Below are positions 13,759 to 24,907 of a stretch of 64,000 bases of DNA, piece by piece. The translations under genes were made by a program, and so were the position numbers. The stretch covers positions 3,286,001 to 3,350,000 of the forward strand of contig JAGPNK010000001.1 in the NCBI GenBank assembly GCA_020746835.1, written 5' to 3'. Source of the DNA: Stachybotrys elegans. Taxonomy: Eukaryota > Ascomycota > Sordariomycetes > Hypocreales > Stachybotryaceae. A model generated the notes under the pieces. The model had not been told where the DNA came from and ran no database searches. It was given only the letters and a program-made list of their open reading frames with translations. Position 1 is the stretch's first letter, and every line of letters begins with the position of its first letter.

Positions 13759-14560
13759 ATGGAGAGCCTCCAGCTGTCTCAGGTCCTCGCCGACTTGAGC
13801 AATCTTGGCGCTGCCGTACGTGTGCACTCGCATCTTGCACGCCCAACGTCGCCATTCTAACTGCTTTGGCCCCTCCAGGAACCAGAGGCCGCTTCTGCCA
13901 TCGTCGCCGCCAACACCTCTATTACCATCACCACACCCGCCAGCAAGACCGAGCCTGCCGGTACCCCACAGAGCCAGAGATCGCGCCCCTCTGCGCTCCA
14001 GCGCTCATGGTCCTTTGAACCCAACTCTCAGCCTAAGTTCGACAAGTATGGCCGCCGCATCATGACCAGCTCACCCGGTTCGCGATCCGGCTCGATCCCC
14101 GGCACCCCCCGGGCGAATGACTATACTGTAAGAAGAGACTTTTCTTCTAGACGTACTCATGGAGAGGACGCCGCCCATGTACTGATCAGATCCGGGACGC
14201 AGCTGTCCGACGACCTGGAGCGGGCTTCGACACTCATGGCCCTATACGAGATTCGAGACAAGCTCAAGCAGCAGGACAATAGCAGCCTCATCAAGGCGCG
14301 CGAGAAAGTGAACGCCCTGGCCGCCAAGCAGCAGCAACCCCGCCTCTCAGCTCGCCAACCAGATTCGCAACTACGCGGGCACTACCCAACGTCTCGAGAA
14401 CGCGGCCCCCCATAATAGCGGTCCTAGCAAAGGAAATTCTCCATTGACGATATTGTTCGAAAGATCGCCCAGGCTCATGTGTTTGAGGATTCAGCACCCC
14501 TCAACAGGCCTCCCCTCTTTGATTGTGCAAGAGATGATGGAAAAGCATCTCCCAGAGTGC
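13759..14560 (+). pseudogene. Conserved-looking protein of unknown function, frameshifted
   Basis: Exons 13759-13815, 13879-14127 and 14203 onward are joined by two clean introns (GTACGT...CAG and GTAAGA...CAG). They encode a serine/proline-rich N-terminus, the motif KFDKYGRRIMTSSP, and a helical segment (LSDDLERASTLMALYEIRDK). Without correction the third exon runs in frame only to 14415 (172 residues). From about 14338 the protein-like reading moves to the +1 frame (SQLANQIRNYAGTTQRLE). At about 14434 it returns to the original frame (KFSIDDIVRKIAQAHVFEDS) and ends near 14560. I do not recognise the family. The breaks mean either a recent pseudogene or base-calling errors in C-rich runs. 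Confidence 0.6.
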
Positions 14561-15108
14561 AGCAAGCCTGGTGACGCTAATGGTGACTCCGAGAACATTC
14601 AACAGCGCTGTCACACCTGCTTCTGCCTTATCGAGACTGGAATGCCCATCGCGGGTCACTTTCAGTCAAGGTTATTTGACACTACCCCGTCAGCCCCTAC
14701 AAAGTCGCCAAGAAGCGACTGGGGCAGAGTGTGTTCTCGTCTTTTTAGTGGAATAGCGAGGCCAATGTGTAGATTAGAGCGGTAATAATGATAATGAAAA
14801 GATGAACACGACGAACCCAAAGAAGATACTTGCGTGGTATTCTGCCGACTGCAACTACGTGGTGAGCGGGACAAGGCCTCCACAAAGTAACACCGTCACT
14901 CGATATACAGGAGCCCTTGAAGCTGTGATCATGTTCTCAATTCTGTCTTGATGCTATCTGAATTTCTACCCTCTCTCCTTAGGACATCTCCTAGGTATTA
15001 TGACAAACCCGGTCCCGACCATGTCCATGATTGCAGCATGTTTGTCTTGCGATGAGCTGCTCTATCCGTACACACGATTCCCCCATGCCTTCACCATTTC
15101 CACTGGGA

Positions 15109-15834
15109 TCATTCATCCTGACTGTTAAGGTTCAGGTCGGGTGTCACCGACCCAAGTTGGAAATCACCGAAAACAATGCAGGGTTTGTTGTCCTTGGTCA
15201 TGGCGTTAACTGCAAGAATCATTGATTCTGACATCTTATCGGCATCGTCCACGATTACCATGTGCGGCTCCCACTGTGCGTAGTCCAGAAATTGACGAAG
15301 AGCCTCTGGAGTTCCACAAACAACGCCAACCGTAGACAGCGCAACTTCAATAAGATATCGCGCCTTACCAATGTATTTAGCCTTGTTCTCTAGCCATGCC
15401 GCTCTATTGTTGATTCGATCATTTCTAGCTTGCTTGATTATAGCCCAGGTGATAGGATCCTTTTCAACAAGACCTAGAGCCAAGGATGAAACAGAGCGAG
15501 CATGCTGGTTGGTTGCCTTATTCACCGAGTAAGCATCTTCCCCTAGAGCTTTGGGTTAAGGGCAATTACCAACCTCTTTTCCCAGGATAGTAACAAGGTC
15601 GGTAACGTAACCGTATGAACGAGCTGTAATTATACCCGGGTGTCGGTGTGAGAGCCTTTCGATTGCGTCGTCGGCTAGTGCGTCCCGAGGGGCAACCAAA
15701 GCGACCCCCTCGCCGCGCGTTATGAAGCCGGAGGTTTCTGGGGCGGTCTGCTTTGGGTTATCTTCGAAGCTATCCCGACCTTTGTCTTGATTCTGCGTCG
15801 GTTGGGTGTCGCTAGGCTTGGCGGGGGAAGACAT
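15109..15834 (-). pseudogene. Truncated SF1 (DNA2/NAM7-type) helicase relic with in-frame stop
   Basis: A single minus-strand frame from the ATG at 15834 is open except for one TAA at 15558-15556, then continues to 15109. The N-terminal half has a motif resembling SF1 motif Ia (GVALVAPRDALADDAIERL). The second half has a Walker B-like segment (HMVIVDDADKMSES) followed by a motif III-like GDFQLGSVTP. The Walker A loop that should precede motif Ia and the whole second RecA domain are missing, so an active helicase is unlikely. The TAA could be a former CAA by a C-to-T change. A 27-nt intron could also remove it, but that is shorter than any other intron here. Confidence 0.6.
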
Positions 15835-15838
15835 CCTA

Positions 15839-16060
15839 ACTCTGTGGCAAAGTATTGCAGAGCACGGACTTCGGGATGGATCTTCGAAGAACGCGAGGTT
15901 GGAAGCAGAGGAATGGATATGCTCTATAATGAAATGTCAGAGAATGGTGACTTAAGAGGAGAGTGGGAGGGTAAACGAACTCTGTGGCACAGTATTGTCG
16001 GACTTCGGAATGGATCCTCGAAGCACGCAAGGCTGGAAGCAGGATGAGTTCTAAATTAGA
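15839..16060 (+). repeat. Short tandem-like units of the dispersed repeat family
   Basis: A unit opening AACTCTGTGGCA and containing GACTTCGG.ATGGATC.TCGAAG recurs at about 15839, 15979 and, more diverged, 16098. A related unit stands at 44851. Differences are mostly C/T and G/A. These units abut the larger repeat copy that follows. Confidence 0.65.
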
Positions 16061-17170
16061 ATGTCAGATGATATAATCTTTGAGGCATGAGATGAAGCCA
16101 TACGAACTCTGGTAGAGGACTGAAAACGCGAACTTGGGATAGATCTTCAAAGAACGCGAAGTTTGCAGTCGAAGAATGGAAGACCGTGAGGTTCGAGATA
16201 TAGACGAAACGTCTGAAAAGATGAATATGTGGAAACGGAGAACCAGAGCGCGAGTTTCGGATGGATCATCAAACAACGTAAAGACGGGAATGAATGAATA
16301 GAAGAATGGGATTCTCCGGACGAGGACGCGATGTCCGAAAGTATGACTGTGTGTAAACAGACGACGGTAGGGTTGTGATGGAAGTGCGTGAGTGAAGAAG
16401 GTTGGGGAGGAGAAGTTCGGTGTGAGTGGGAAGGGGGAAGTAGGAAAGTGTGCAAGATAAATTGTTAGGGCTGTGTGTGCAGGATAGGGCTGCAAACAGC
16501 ATTCAGAAATTTGCACAATGTGAAATGAATAGGAAAGGAACGAAATGAATGGAAGGAAATGAGTGTTGGCTGTGGTGCTGTGATGCATTAGCAAGCATGC
16601 CGACGACTGGCAGCAGTTGGCAACATACCAAGATGACAGGGCGTGGCGAGAAGTCCCAAGTGATATCCGAAACTGCCTGATCTTCTTGTTCAAGCGAATG
16701 ACTAGTCAGTTAGGATTAGTGATAGAAACCTCGAGTGAAAGACCCAGTGATGACTTACAATACAAGTAGGTGACGAGAATGAAGGTCGAGGAACGATAGA
16801 GAAGTGGTTGTTTACCTATTCCTCGCTGGAATAGGACCGGATATTCATGCATCGGCTCTTTCTAAAACAGGCTGGGACGCATTGCGCGGCCGCCCGCATT
16901 GCGCGGTGGCTGTTGAAGTGATCCGAGTTGACGTATCCGGGGTTCTGACTGGCTCAGGGATGCTTGTAGTAGAGTGATTGACAAGATGACGGTCGTGGAG
17001 CGAAATAGAGAAAAGAGAGGTAATAAATCTACCCACGCCGGAGATGGGTAGTACGTTCGTACGCCGGATCCCTTCAACAGGCTGGACGCATTGCGCGGTC
17101 CCCGCATTGCACGGTGGCTGTTGAAGTTATCCTTGTTGACGTATCCGGATTCCAAATGGCTCCAAGACTG
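16060..17170 (+). repeat. Dispersed repeat family, copy A
   Basis: Shares successive blocks with 44800-45560: the ACGAACTCTG unit, the block around GCAGGATAGGGCTGCAAACAG, the block ATTAGCAAGCATGCCGAC, the block GGTCGAGGAACGAT, and an end block GACGTATCCGGGGTTC. The last two blocks occur twice within this copy (16786-16950 and 16989-17160). No reverse transcriptase or transposase is visible. It looks like a non-autonomous or decayed element. Confidence 0.75.
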
Positions 17171-17875
17171 ACTCCTGTTATAATCCCTCGTGCTAAAGCA
17201 TGAAAGATCTCATGTCGAGACGTGCGGCGTTGGCTGCGCAAGCACGGTTGGGTCGTGGAGCCCTCTGAAGGCGACGAGCACCTCGACCGTAGCAGGGCTC
17301 GAAACGATGGAAGGAGTTGCGGAAGATATCCAGATGGGATCAACGAATATGTCGTGTAACTTGACCCCCCCAGGCCCCGAAGGGTGAGGGGGGAGCCAAG
17401 GGGAAACACCAATGCTGGACGTGGTACTGGTGGGTGAAGAGATGAAGATTCTCCAACATCGGCAGTGCAGAGAAGTGCGGATGAAGTAGGTTTGTGAGCA
17501 GTCACGTGCCACCCAACACTGACAAACAGCCGGGCAAACAAACAGTGCTCGACTGTGAGTCTTGTGCATGTGATCTGGCGATTATACCATAAGTAAGATG
17601 AGAAGTGTTCATCGTCGCACCCCCCTGCGAGAGCTCGCAGAGTTCATAGCGACGCCACTATCTCCTTATCCCTGCTGCAGTTCATTGGAAGGGTGCAATA
17701 TATGGACCTCGGGGTTCATAGACATTCAGAATAATGTTTATCATTTCATTTTCTTTTCGTTTTGCAAACAATGAAGCAGCAAGCACAATAATTCCAGTCA
17801 TAAAGGTCCTTGAACCGTCTCGTTCCCGCGCCGTCGCCCGTTATCCATTCCATCCACTCATTCTATTCATGGCCC
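17171..17875. other. 3' flank of pyruvate carboxylase
   Basis: No protein-like frame. It contains the far edge of repeat copy A and the pyruvate carboxylase 3' UTR. Confidence 0.4.
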
Positions 17876-20800
17876 TCAAGCCTTGGTGATGCGGCAGATC
17901 AGATCGGATCCGTCGACAGAATCGCCCTCCTTTACCTGCAGAGAAGCCACCTTGCCACTGTGAGGAGCAGAGATGACCATTTCCTAGAAAATATTAGCAA
18001 AATAACACAGGGAAAGGCCAAGGCGCGTGAAAAGACTTACCATCTTCATGGCCGAGAGGATAGCAATAGGATCGCCCTTCTTCACCTCAGAGCCATCCTT
18101 GACTCGGAGCTCCACGAGCACACCTGCCATGGGACTTCCCACCTGGGAGCTATCACCAAGATCGGCCTTGGGTCGGCTGACGTTCTCCACGGCAGCTTTC
18201 TTGTCGACAACTGTCACCTGGCGGACCTCTCCGTTCATCTCAAAGAAGACCTCACGCTGACCGGTGTTCTCACTAAGGGGACCGATAGCAAGAAGCTTCA
18301 GGATGAGGACCTTGCCCTTCTCGAGCTCGACATTGAACTCCTCGCCAATCTCAGGTCTGGCCAGGAAGTATCGCGTCGGCAGAACCGACAGGTCTCCGTA
18401 CTGCTGGACAAACTTCTTGTAGTCCTCGAAGACCTTGGGGTACATGACGTAAGAGGCAATGTCGCACTCGCTCACGGGACCGCCGTACTTCTTGCCCAGA
18501 TCACGCTTGACCTGAGCAAAGTCGACGGGCTCCAGGAACAGACCGGGGCGCTTGTCCAGCTTGCGGCGGTTCCTGAGGGCGTCGGAGCGGAGGGGTTCGG
18601 GGAAGCCACCATAAGGCTGGCCCATGAGGCCCTCGAGGAACTCGAGCACGGATCCGGGGAAGTCGAGCTCGGAAGCGCGGGCCTTGACATCCTCGGGCGA
18701 GAGCTTGTTGGACACCATGAATTGGGCGAGATCACCAACCACCTTGGAGGTGGGCGTAACCTTGACAATATCTCCAAGGAGCTCGTTGGCATGCTCGTAG
18801 GCCTTCTTGGTCTCAAGCCACTGAGATCCCAGTCCCAGCTGTGAAGCCTGGAACATCATGTTGGTGAGCTGGCCACCGGGAATCTCGTGCTCGTAGACCT
18901 CGGGGTCAGGACCAGCGAGGTGTGCCTCAAAGGGAGAGTACAGGAGTCGCAGCTGGGACCAGTAGGTGTCGAGGGCGCGAACCTGCTTGGGGTCCAGGCC
19001 GGGGTCCAGGTCGCTACCCTCCAGAGAAGCCAGGATGGCATTAATGCTGGGCTGTGAAGTCATGCCAGAGAGACTGTCGGTGGCAGCATCGACAGCATCC
19101 GCACCGGCCTTGGCGCAGGCAACCATGGAGGCGACACCAGTACCGGCTGAGTCGTGGGTGTGGACGTGAATGGGGAGGTCAGGGTACTTCTTGCGGATAG
19201 ACCCAATGAGAAGCGTGGCAGCGTGGGGCTTGAGCACACCAGCCATGTCCTTGATAGCCAGAACGTGGATATCAAGAGCAACCAGCTTGTCAACTAGGGA
19301 CATGTAGTACTCCAGGTTGTACTTCTTGTTGGGGTTCAACACTAGAGACGGCGGGTTAGATACACAGGCCTTAAAATTGGGAGAATAAAATGCAACTTAC
19401 TGTCACCACTGTAGCAGACTACAGCCTCCACCACACCACCGGCCTTGTGGATGGCCTTGATACCAACCTCGAGCTGGTCGACGTCGTTCAGGGCATCAAA
19501 GACTCGGAAGATGTCGACGCCGTTCTTCTTGGCCTGGTCGACAAAGTGGTCGATGGCGTTATCGGGAAGAGAAGAGTAGGCAACGCCGTTGGCGCCACGG
19601 AGAAGCATCTGGAAGGGAATGTTGGGCACCAGCTTTCGCATGCGGCGAAGTCGGTCCCAGGGATCCTCGTACAGGAAGCGCATGGCCACATCGAAGGTGG
19701 CACCTCCCCAGCACTCGAGACTGTACAGGTTGGACAGCGCATGGCTAGTCTCCTTGGCAATGCCGAGAAGGTCAACGGTGCGGACACGAGTAGCCAGGAG
19801 GGACTGATGGGCGTCTCGCCAGGTCGTGTCCATGAGCAAGCATCCCTTGTAGTCGCGGACAGCCTTGGCAAAGGCCTTTGGTCCTTGCTCCAAGATGATA
19901 TTACGCCAGCCCTTTTGGCACGGCGCGCTGACGTCGATCTTGTTTCCGGCAGAATCGAACAGCTCCGGAGGAATCAGCTCGCCTCGGTACTTGGGCTCTC
20001 CTACCTGGCCCTTGATGCTGCTGCCGTTGACGGCCACGTCTGCAAGGTACACCAGCAACTTCCCGGCACGGTTCAGACCGCCGACGAGATCAAAGAGCGA
20101 GGGAGTATCGTCGATGAAAGTAGTCCAGCAGTTGCTGTCGATAAAGACAGGGTGTGTCAAGAGGGATGCAAGGAAGGGAATGTTGGTCTTGACTCCACGA
20201 ATACGGAACTCGATCAAGGCTCGGAGAACCTTGCGGCGAGCAATCTCGTACGTGCTGCCGTGACACGAGACCTTGACCAGCATGGAATCGTAGTGAGGTG
20301 AAATCACAGCTCCTGCGAAGCCATTTCCGGCATCCAAGCGCACACCATTGCCGCCAGCGCTGCGATACACCTCAATTCTGCCAGTCGTGGGTGCAAATCC
20401 TTGAGCAGGATCTTCAGTAGTAATTCTACATTGAATCGCGTAGCCTCTGGTACTAATGGCAGATTGCGTTAGACCGAGCTGCTCCAGTGTAGCTCCGGCT
20501 GCGATCTGGATCTGGGCTGCGACGATGTCGATGCCGGTGATTTCCTGTGCGAGGTGTTAGAGTAAAGAAATAAAGGAATAAAGGAATAAAGGAATAAAGG
20601 GGGGGGGGGGGGGGGTCTGGGGAGACTTATCCGTAATCGTGTGCTCGACCTGGATACGAGGGTTGATCTCGATGAAGTAGTAGCGGTTCTGCTGGTCGAC
20701 GAGGAACTCGGCAGTACCAGCGTTTCGGTAATTGACCGACTTGGCGAGCCTGACGGCATCAGCGAGAATGGCGTCCCTGACTTCAGCAGGAAGATCCTTG

Positions 20801-22182
20801 GCAGGGGCAATCTCGACGACCTTCTGGTGACGACGCTGGACGGAGCAGTCACGCTCGTACAGGTGGACAAGGTTTCCGTGGTTGTCGCCGAGAAGCTGGA
20901 CTTCGATGTGCTTGGGCTTGTCGAGGAAACGCTCGACAAAGACGGTGCCGTTGCCGAAAGCCGACTTTGCCTCTGAGGTAGCTCGCTCGAAAGCCTCCTT
21001 GAGCTCGCTGGGGTCGCGGACGACTCGCATACCTCGACCGCCACCGCCGTAGGCCGCCTTGATAATGATTGGGAAGCCGTACTGGTCGGTGAATGTCTTG
21101 ACCTCTTCGAACTTCTCGACGGCGCCCTCGGTACCGGGGACAACAGGGACATTGGCGGCGATAGCAAGCTTGCGGGCGCTCACTTTATCGCCGAGCGCAT
21201 CGATAGTATCAGGACTTGGTCCTATGAACTATGGGATGGGTTGTGAGTTAGCCAGTGGTGTTTTGACATCTGAGCAGCGTGTCGTCTGGAGTAGTCCGGG
21301 GTAGTCCGGAGTAGCCCGGGGGGACCCACAATAATGCCGGCCTTCTCGACAGCACGGGCAAACTCCGCGTTCTCGGAAAGGAAACCATAACCTGGTCGCT
21401 GTTAGATAATAGAAAAAGTATAATATGAATGCGAGTGACCGACCTGGATGGATCATCTGGGCGCCGTGCTCGACGGCAATCTTGACAATCTCATCGCCAG
21501 CGAGGTAGGCGCCGACCGGAGTGTATTGACCACGCTTGCCAATGACGTAGGCCTCGTCGGCCTCTGCAAGCGAGTTAGCAAATGGAGGGTGGGATAGTCA
21601 TGTGAATTACATGATAAGAGGGATTGGGGGTTGCGCCATACTTTGCCGGTGCATGCTGAGGCGGTCCTCATGACTGATAAGGCCAGTGAGCTAAAGCCAC
21701 AACGAGTAAAAAAACAAAAATTGACCGAGCGGACTCTACCTGTAGACTGCAATGGTGTGGAGGGAGAGCTCATGGGCCTGTGAGAGGTCAGCAAGGTGCA
21801 CTGCATGCGAGACATGTGGCGTGGCACTCACGGTTCTGAAAATCTGTTGGGAAAAGGTGGAGGGTCAGCGGTCGCATATTCCCGATGATGACATTGGGGG
21901 TTCTCGAATCGGCATACTCTGATGGGAATCTCTCCGCGATTGGCCACTGGCCGGCGAGTTAAGTTAGCACATGATTATACCATACATCGAGCGACACCTC
22001 AATTGACCCCCAAAGGCGGGGATGCTGGGGTTGTCGCATGCTCACGTACCTAGAAGCTTCTTGACCTGCATGATACTCGAGTTGGCTCGGATGTGGTGGA
22101 CGGTGGGAGCCTCCTTGGGCTCGAGATCGTCGTCTTCGAAGACATCGTTGTAGGTCAAAGGCTGCTGCGGGGCGCCAGCCAT
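17876..22182 (-). CDS. PYC: Pyruvate carboxylase
   Basis: Biotin enzyme converting pyruvate, bicarbonate and ATP to oxaloacetate, the main anaplerotic step; cytosolic in fungi. Eleven exons in transcript order: 22182-22050, 21946-21918, 21843-21832, 21777-21740, 21673-21642, 21563-21444, 21391-21330, 21228-20631, 20546-19401, 19341-18041, 17983-17876. They total 1192 residues, the usual length. The biotin carboxylase domain starts near residue 45 and carries the ATP-grasp loop [10 protein letters not shown]. The carboxyltransferase domain has [14 protein letters not shown]. The biotinyl domain has AMKM with biotinylated Lys1156. No mitochondrial presequence is present. All splices are GT-AG except the eighth intron, which restores the conserved TITEEITGID only if read as AT-AC. 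Exon 3 is just 12 nt. Confidence 0.97.
20547..20630 (-). other. Probable AT-AC intron inside pyruvate carboxylase
   Basis: On the minus strand exon 8 ends ATT ACG G and the intron begins ATAAGTCTCC. It ends CTAACACCTCGCAC, and exon 9 begins AG GAA ATC. This splice yields Thr-Glu-Glu-Ile-Thr, the sequence conserved in fungal pyruvate carboxylases. No GT-AG pair in this interval keeps the frame and this motif. The ATAAGT donor looks like a GTAAGT with its first base changed, as in U2-type AT-AC introns. It is unlike the U12 donor ATATCCTT. Confidence 0.7.
20575..20615 (+). repeat. (GGAATAAA)3 followed by a 17-G homopolymer
   Basis: Three perfect 8-bp units at 20575-20598 run into 17 consecutive G at 20599-20615, all within the unusual pyruvate carboxylase intron. 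Length of the G run is likely to be polymorphic or misread. Confidence 0.95.
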
Positions 22183-24907
22183 TGTCGTAGGTGTAGGTGG
22201 GTGGTGGTGAGAGGGGGGATGGCGGGGGAGGGTATTGGGGGTGCTGAATGAACGCTTGCGAGGGATTCGATTATCGGACTGGCCGGCCAGAGGTTATTGG
22301 ATGAAGAAGAGAGAGGATGAGGGGAGGGACGAGAGAGATAGATGTATGAAGAGAGAGAGAGAGAAGAAGAAGAGGAAGGAGGGGAAGGAAAAGAGGGAGA
22401 CGAGCAACCTAGATATGCGCGAGGGTGAGCAGCGTGTCTGGGAGGAGCGAGATCGATTGGTCGACAGGCATGCAAGGTAAGGTTGCTGGCTGCGTGTAGT
22501 AGAGATAAAGAAAAACAAGACCAAGCTCAGAAGCTCCCCCTTGGGGCAACCTTAAGCACAGCAAAACACACGTCGAGCACATGGAGCGTGTAGCAGACGG
22601 GACTCACAGACAGCAAGGTGGGGTATCTCCAGGGCCCTAATCCATACCTGTGATGCTGCTGGTACCCACTGAGGCTAGGAGAGCTAGGAGAGGTACCTGA
22701 AGGGGTGCCCGTACTTGCCGTAGATTGCCGTACCTTGGGCTGCCCACCCATGTCGCTGGCGGCTGGCTGATGCTGGCCTCCCCGCTATCTGGACTGCATA
22801 GGGCCTGGGCATTGTAGCAGGAGGGGCGGGAGCTGGAACTCAACCCAGACCTCCGATGCTGCATCTACATCCTGAGCATCAACCCCACCAAAACCCACCG
22901 ACGACCAGTGACCCCTCTCACACACCTCGTCCTCGCACTCCTCCTCCCTCCTCTCCCTTGGACCGTATGAGCGTCGTCAGATGTTAACCGGCATGCCGAG
23001 GCAGGCCGAGCTTAACGAGGCGCGCTCCGGCCACAACACCGCCAGCAGCCGACAGCCCAACAATAAGAGGGAAAAAGAAACGCAAGATACTTGGATTGTA
23101 TCCAGCTAAACCTAGGTTGAACGTCTGCGGCGGTCCTCCGACGCCACTCAACAGACGGCTGTTTCTCCGGCAGAGGCTCAGAAACAAGACATGCGACGAC
23201 ACAAGATTCTTAAAAATATTTTTAAAGAAAGCGGGGGGCCCCGAAAATTTGACTCAGAGACAATATTACGAATGTGTGTGATTTGCCATTGAGACACCAA
23301 GAAAAGTTCGGCGACAACCTGACTAGGCCTCTCTCTCTCCCACCACGCAGCGGCAGATGAGAGGCGCGCGTATGCAACACCCCCCCTCAGGCGGTCAACG
23401 AGACATGGAGCCTGCACGTGTGAGTCGGTCTGGGTTGCTGAGCAATGCAATATGTGTTTCCGCATCTCAGATAAGCCCTCTTTGCATGTACCATTGAGGC
23501 AAAGCCTGCAGCTAGACCTCTCGCCGGCAGGAGAAGGAGGAGGAGGAGGAGGAGACGCTGCCGTGTGGCGAATAACCCGCCAGGCGCCGTTGACGACATG
23601 GCATCCGCATCCTCCTCCTCTCTGTCCTCGTCCATGCCGTCCACTCACCGTCACCGGATTGTCTCCAGACTAGCCACATTGACAAACGTGCTCACGTACA
23701 AAACCTCACCGCGGCTCGCTTCAAAGCCCTCGTGACCCACCACCATGTAAAACAAACATGGACGCCTTGCCCATGGTGAATCATGAAATTCCCTCTCGGT
23801 GGTGGTGGTGGTGGTAGTGGTGGTTGGTGCTCGTACTACCTACTATCTAAATCCCTCCACGTCAGAGCCCAGCCGAAACACATCACATCACACACATTGC
23901 GAGGATCCCCCATGCGCGGGGTGCTTGCTACCTACCTTGCATTACATACCATGTATGACTACCGCACTTAGCATGTTTGTACCACGCCCGTCCGAGCACG
24001 CGGATAAAGCTGATATCAGAGCTACCAAACTACCGACCTAGCAAGCAGGTGGGGTTGCATCTCTTCTGCTTGTCTGTTCGTGCCCTCATCCCCCCGGTTG
24101 CCGAGCCATGCCATCTAGATCACGAAACCACCCCCCTCCCTGCATGCACAATTAGTACATATGTACATACATCCCTCTATGACCGGCCGACCGCCTGCTT
24201 TGCCTTCCGTGCGCTAATTACCTGTCCTCAAAGCTCCAGGCGGAGACGGGGACGCGCGTGGCCCGGACCAACGTGGGGGTTTTGCAGTCATCGTAGTTGT
24301 CCCTTTGCTTGTTGAGATGGACCCTCCAAGCCAGCCCGTCGGTGCTTTGTTAAGCGAAGCTAGACGGACCGTCAGTCAAGGAGGAGGAGGCGTGGGCATG
24401 ACGAGATTGCCATGCCCCTTGTCCGGAATCGGAACTTCGTGGTTTTCTCAATGCATTGGCAGGAGGTCAGCTCCTCGCCACAAAAGTCGCTCGTCCACGT
24501 AGATCCATCCCCTTTCGGACCGACAAAGAGCGCCCTTGGATGGAGTCGTGATGCTGCGCTTGCTGCTTTGACCGGAGCCGCGTCTCCCACAAGCTAGTGA
24601 CCCAGCTGCCCAGAATTCATTTTCACATCCCATGTATAATCACTCGTTTCCGCTCGGACTTCATCTCGGGGAGCTGGTGGCCAAATTTAGCCTCACTTCT
24701 GGCCCGGTTGGTTTCAAACATAATTCAAGCCCTTGGGAGGGATATACAAATATATACCTAAACGCGGTCGCCAAGCAACTCCTGTTCTGTGTCCCATGTA
24801 CAATTTTCATGCGTGCAAAGAACGCCAGGTCCTCATAGACAACTGAAACCCGCAATCACTTTCATACACTGATGGTCGCAAAAAATGTCGTGCCAATGCA
24901 TCCAACC
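22183..24907. other. Pyruvate carboxylase promoter region and gene-free stretch
   Basis: 22200-22480 is strongly GA-rich on the plus strand, hence CT-rich for the minus-strand pyruvate carboxylase, as expected for its promoter and leader. The remainder to 24907 holds short low-complexity runs (GGT repeats near 23798-23825, GAGGAG near 23530-23550) but no credible gene. Confidence 0.5.

Noticed and set aside
17810..18844. 344-codon plus-strand frame opposite pyruvate carboxylase
   Set aside because: Exact antisense of a conserved exon; composition follows the codon usage of the real gene.
19390..20301. 303-codon plus-strand frame opposite pyruvate carboxylase
   Set aside because: Antisense shadow of the carboxyltransferase exon.
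20547..20630. Reading the eighth pyruvate carboxylase intron as GT-AG
   Set aside because: The only GT near the exon end (AAGTCTCC) combined with the CACAG acceptor shifts the frame; other AGs do not help.
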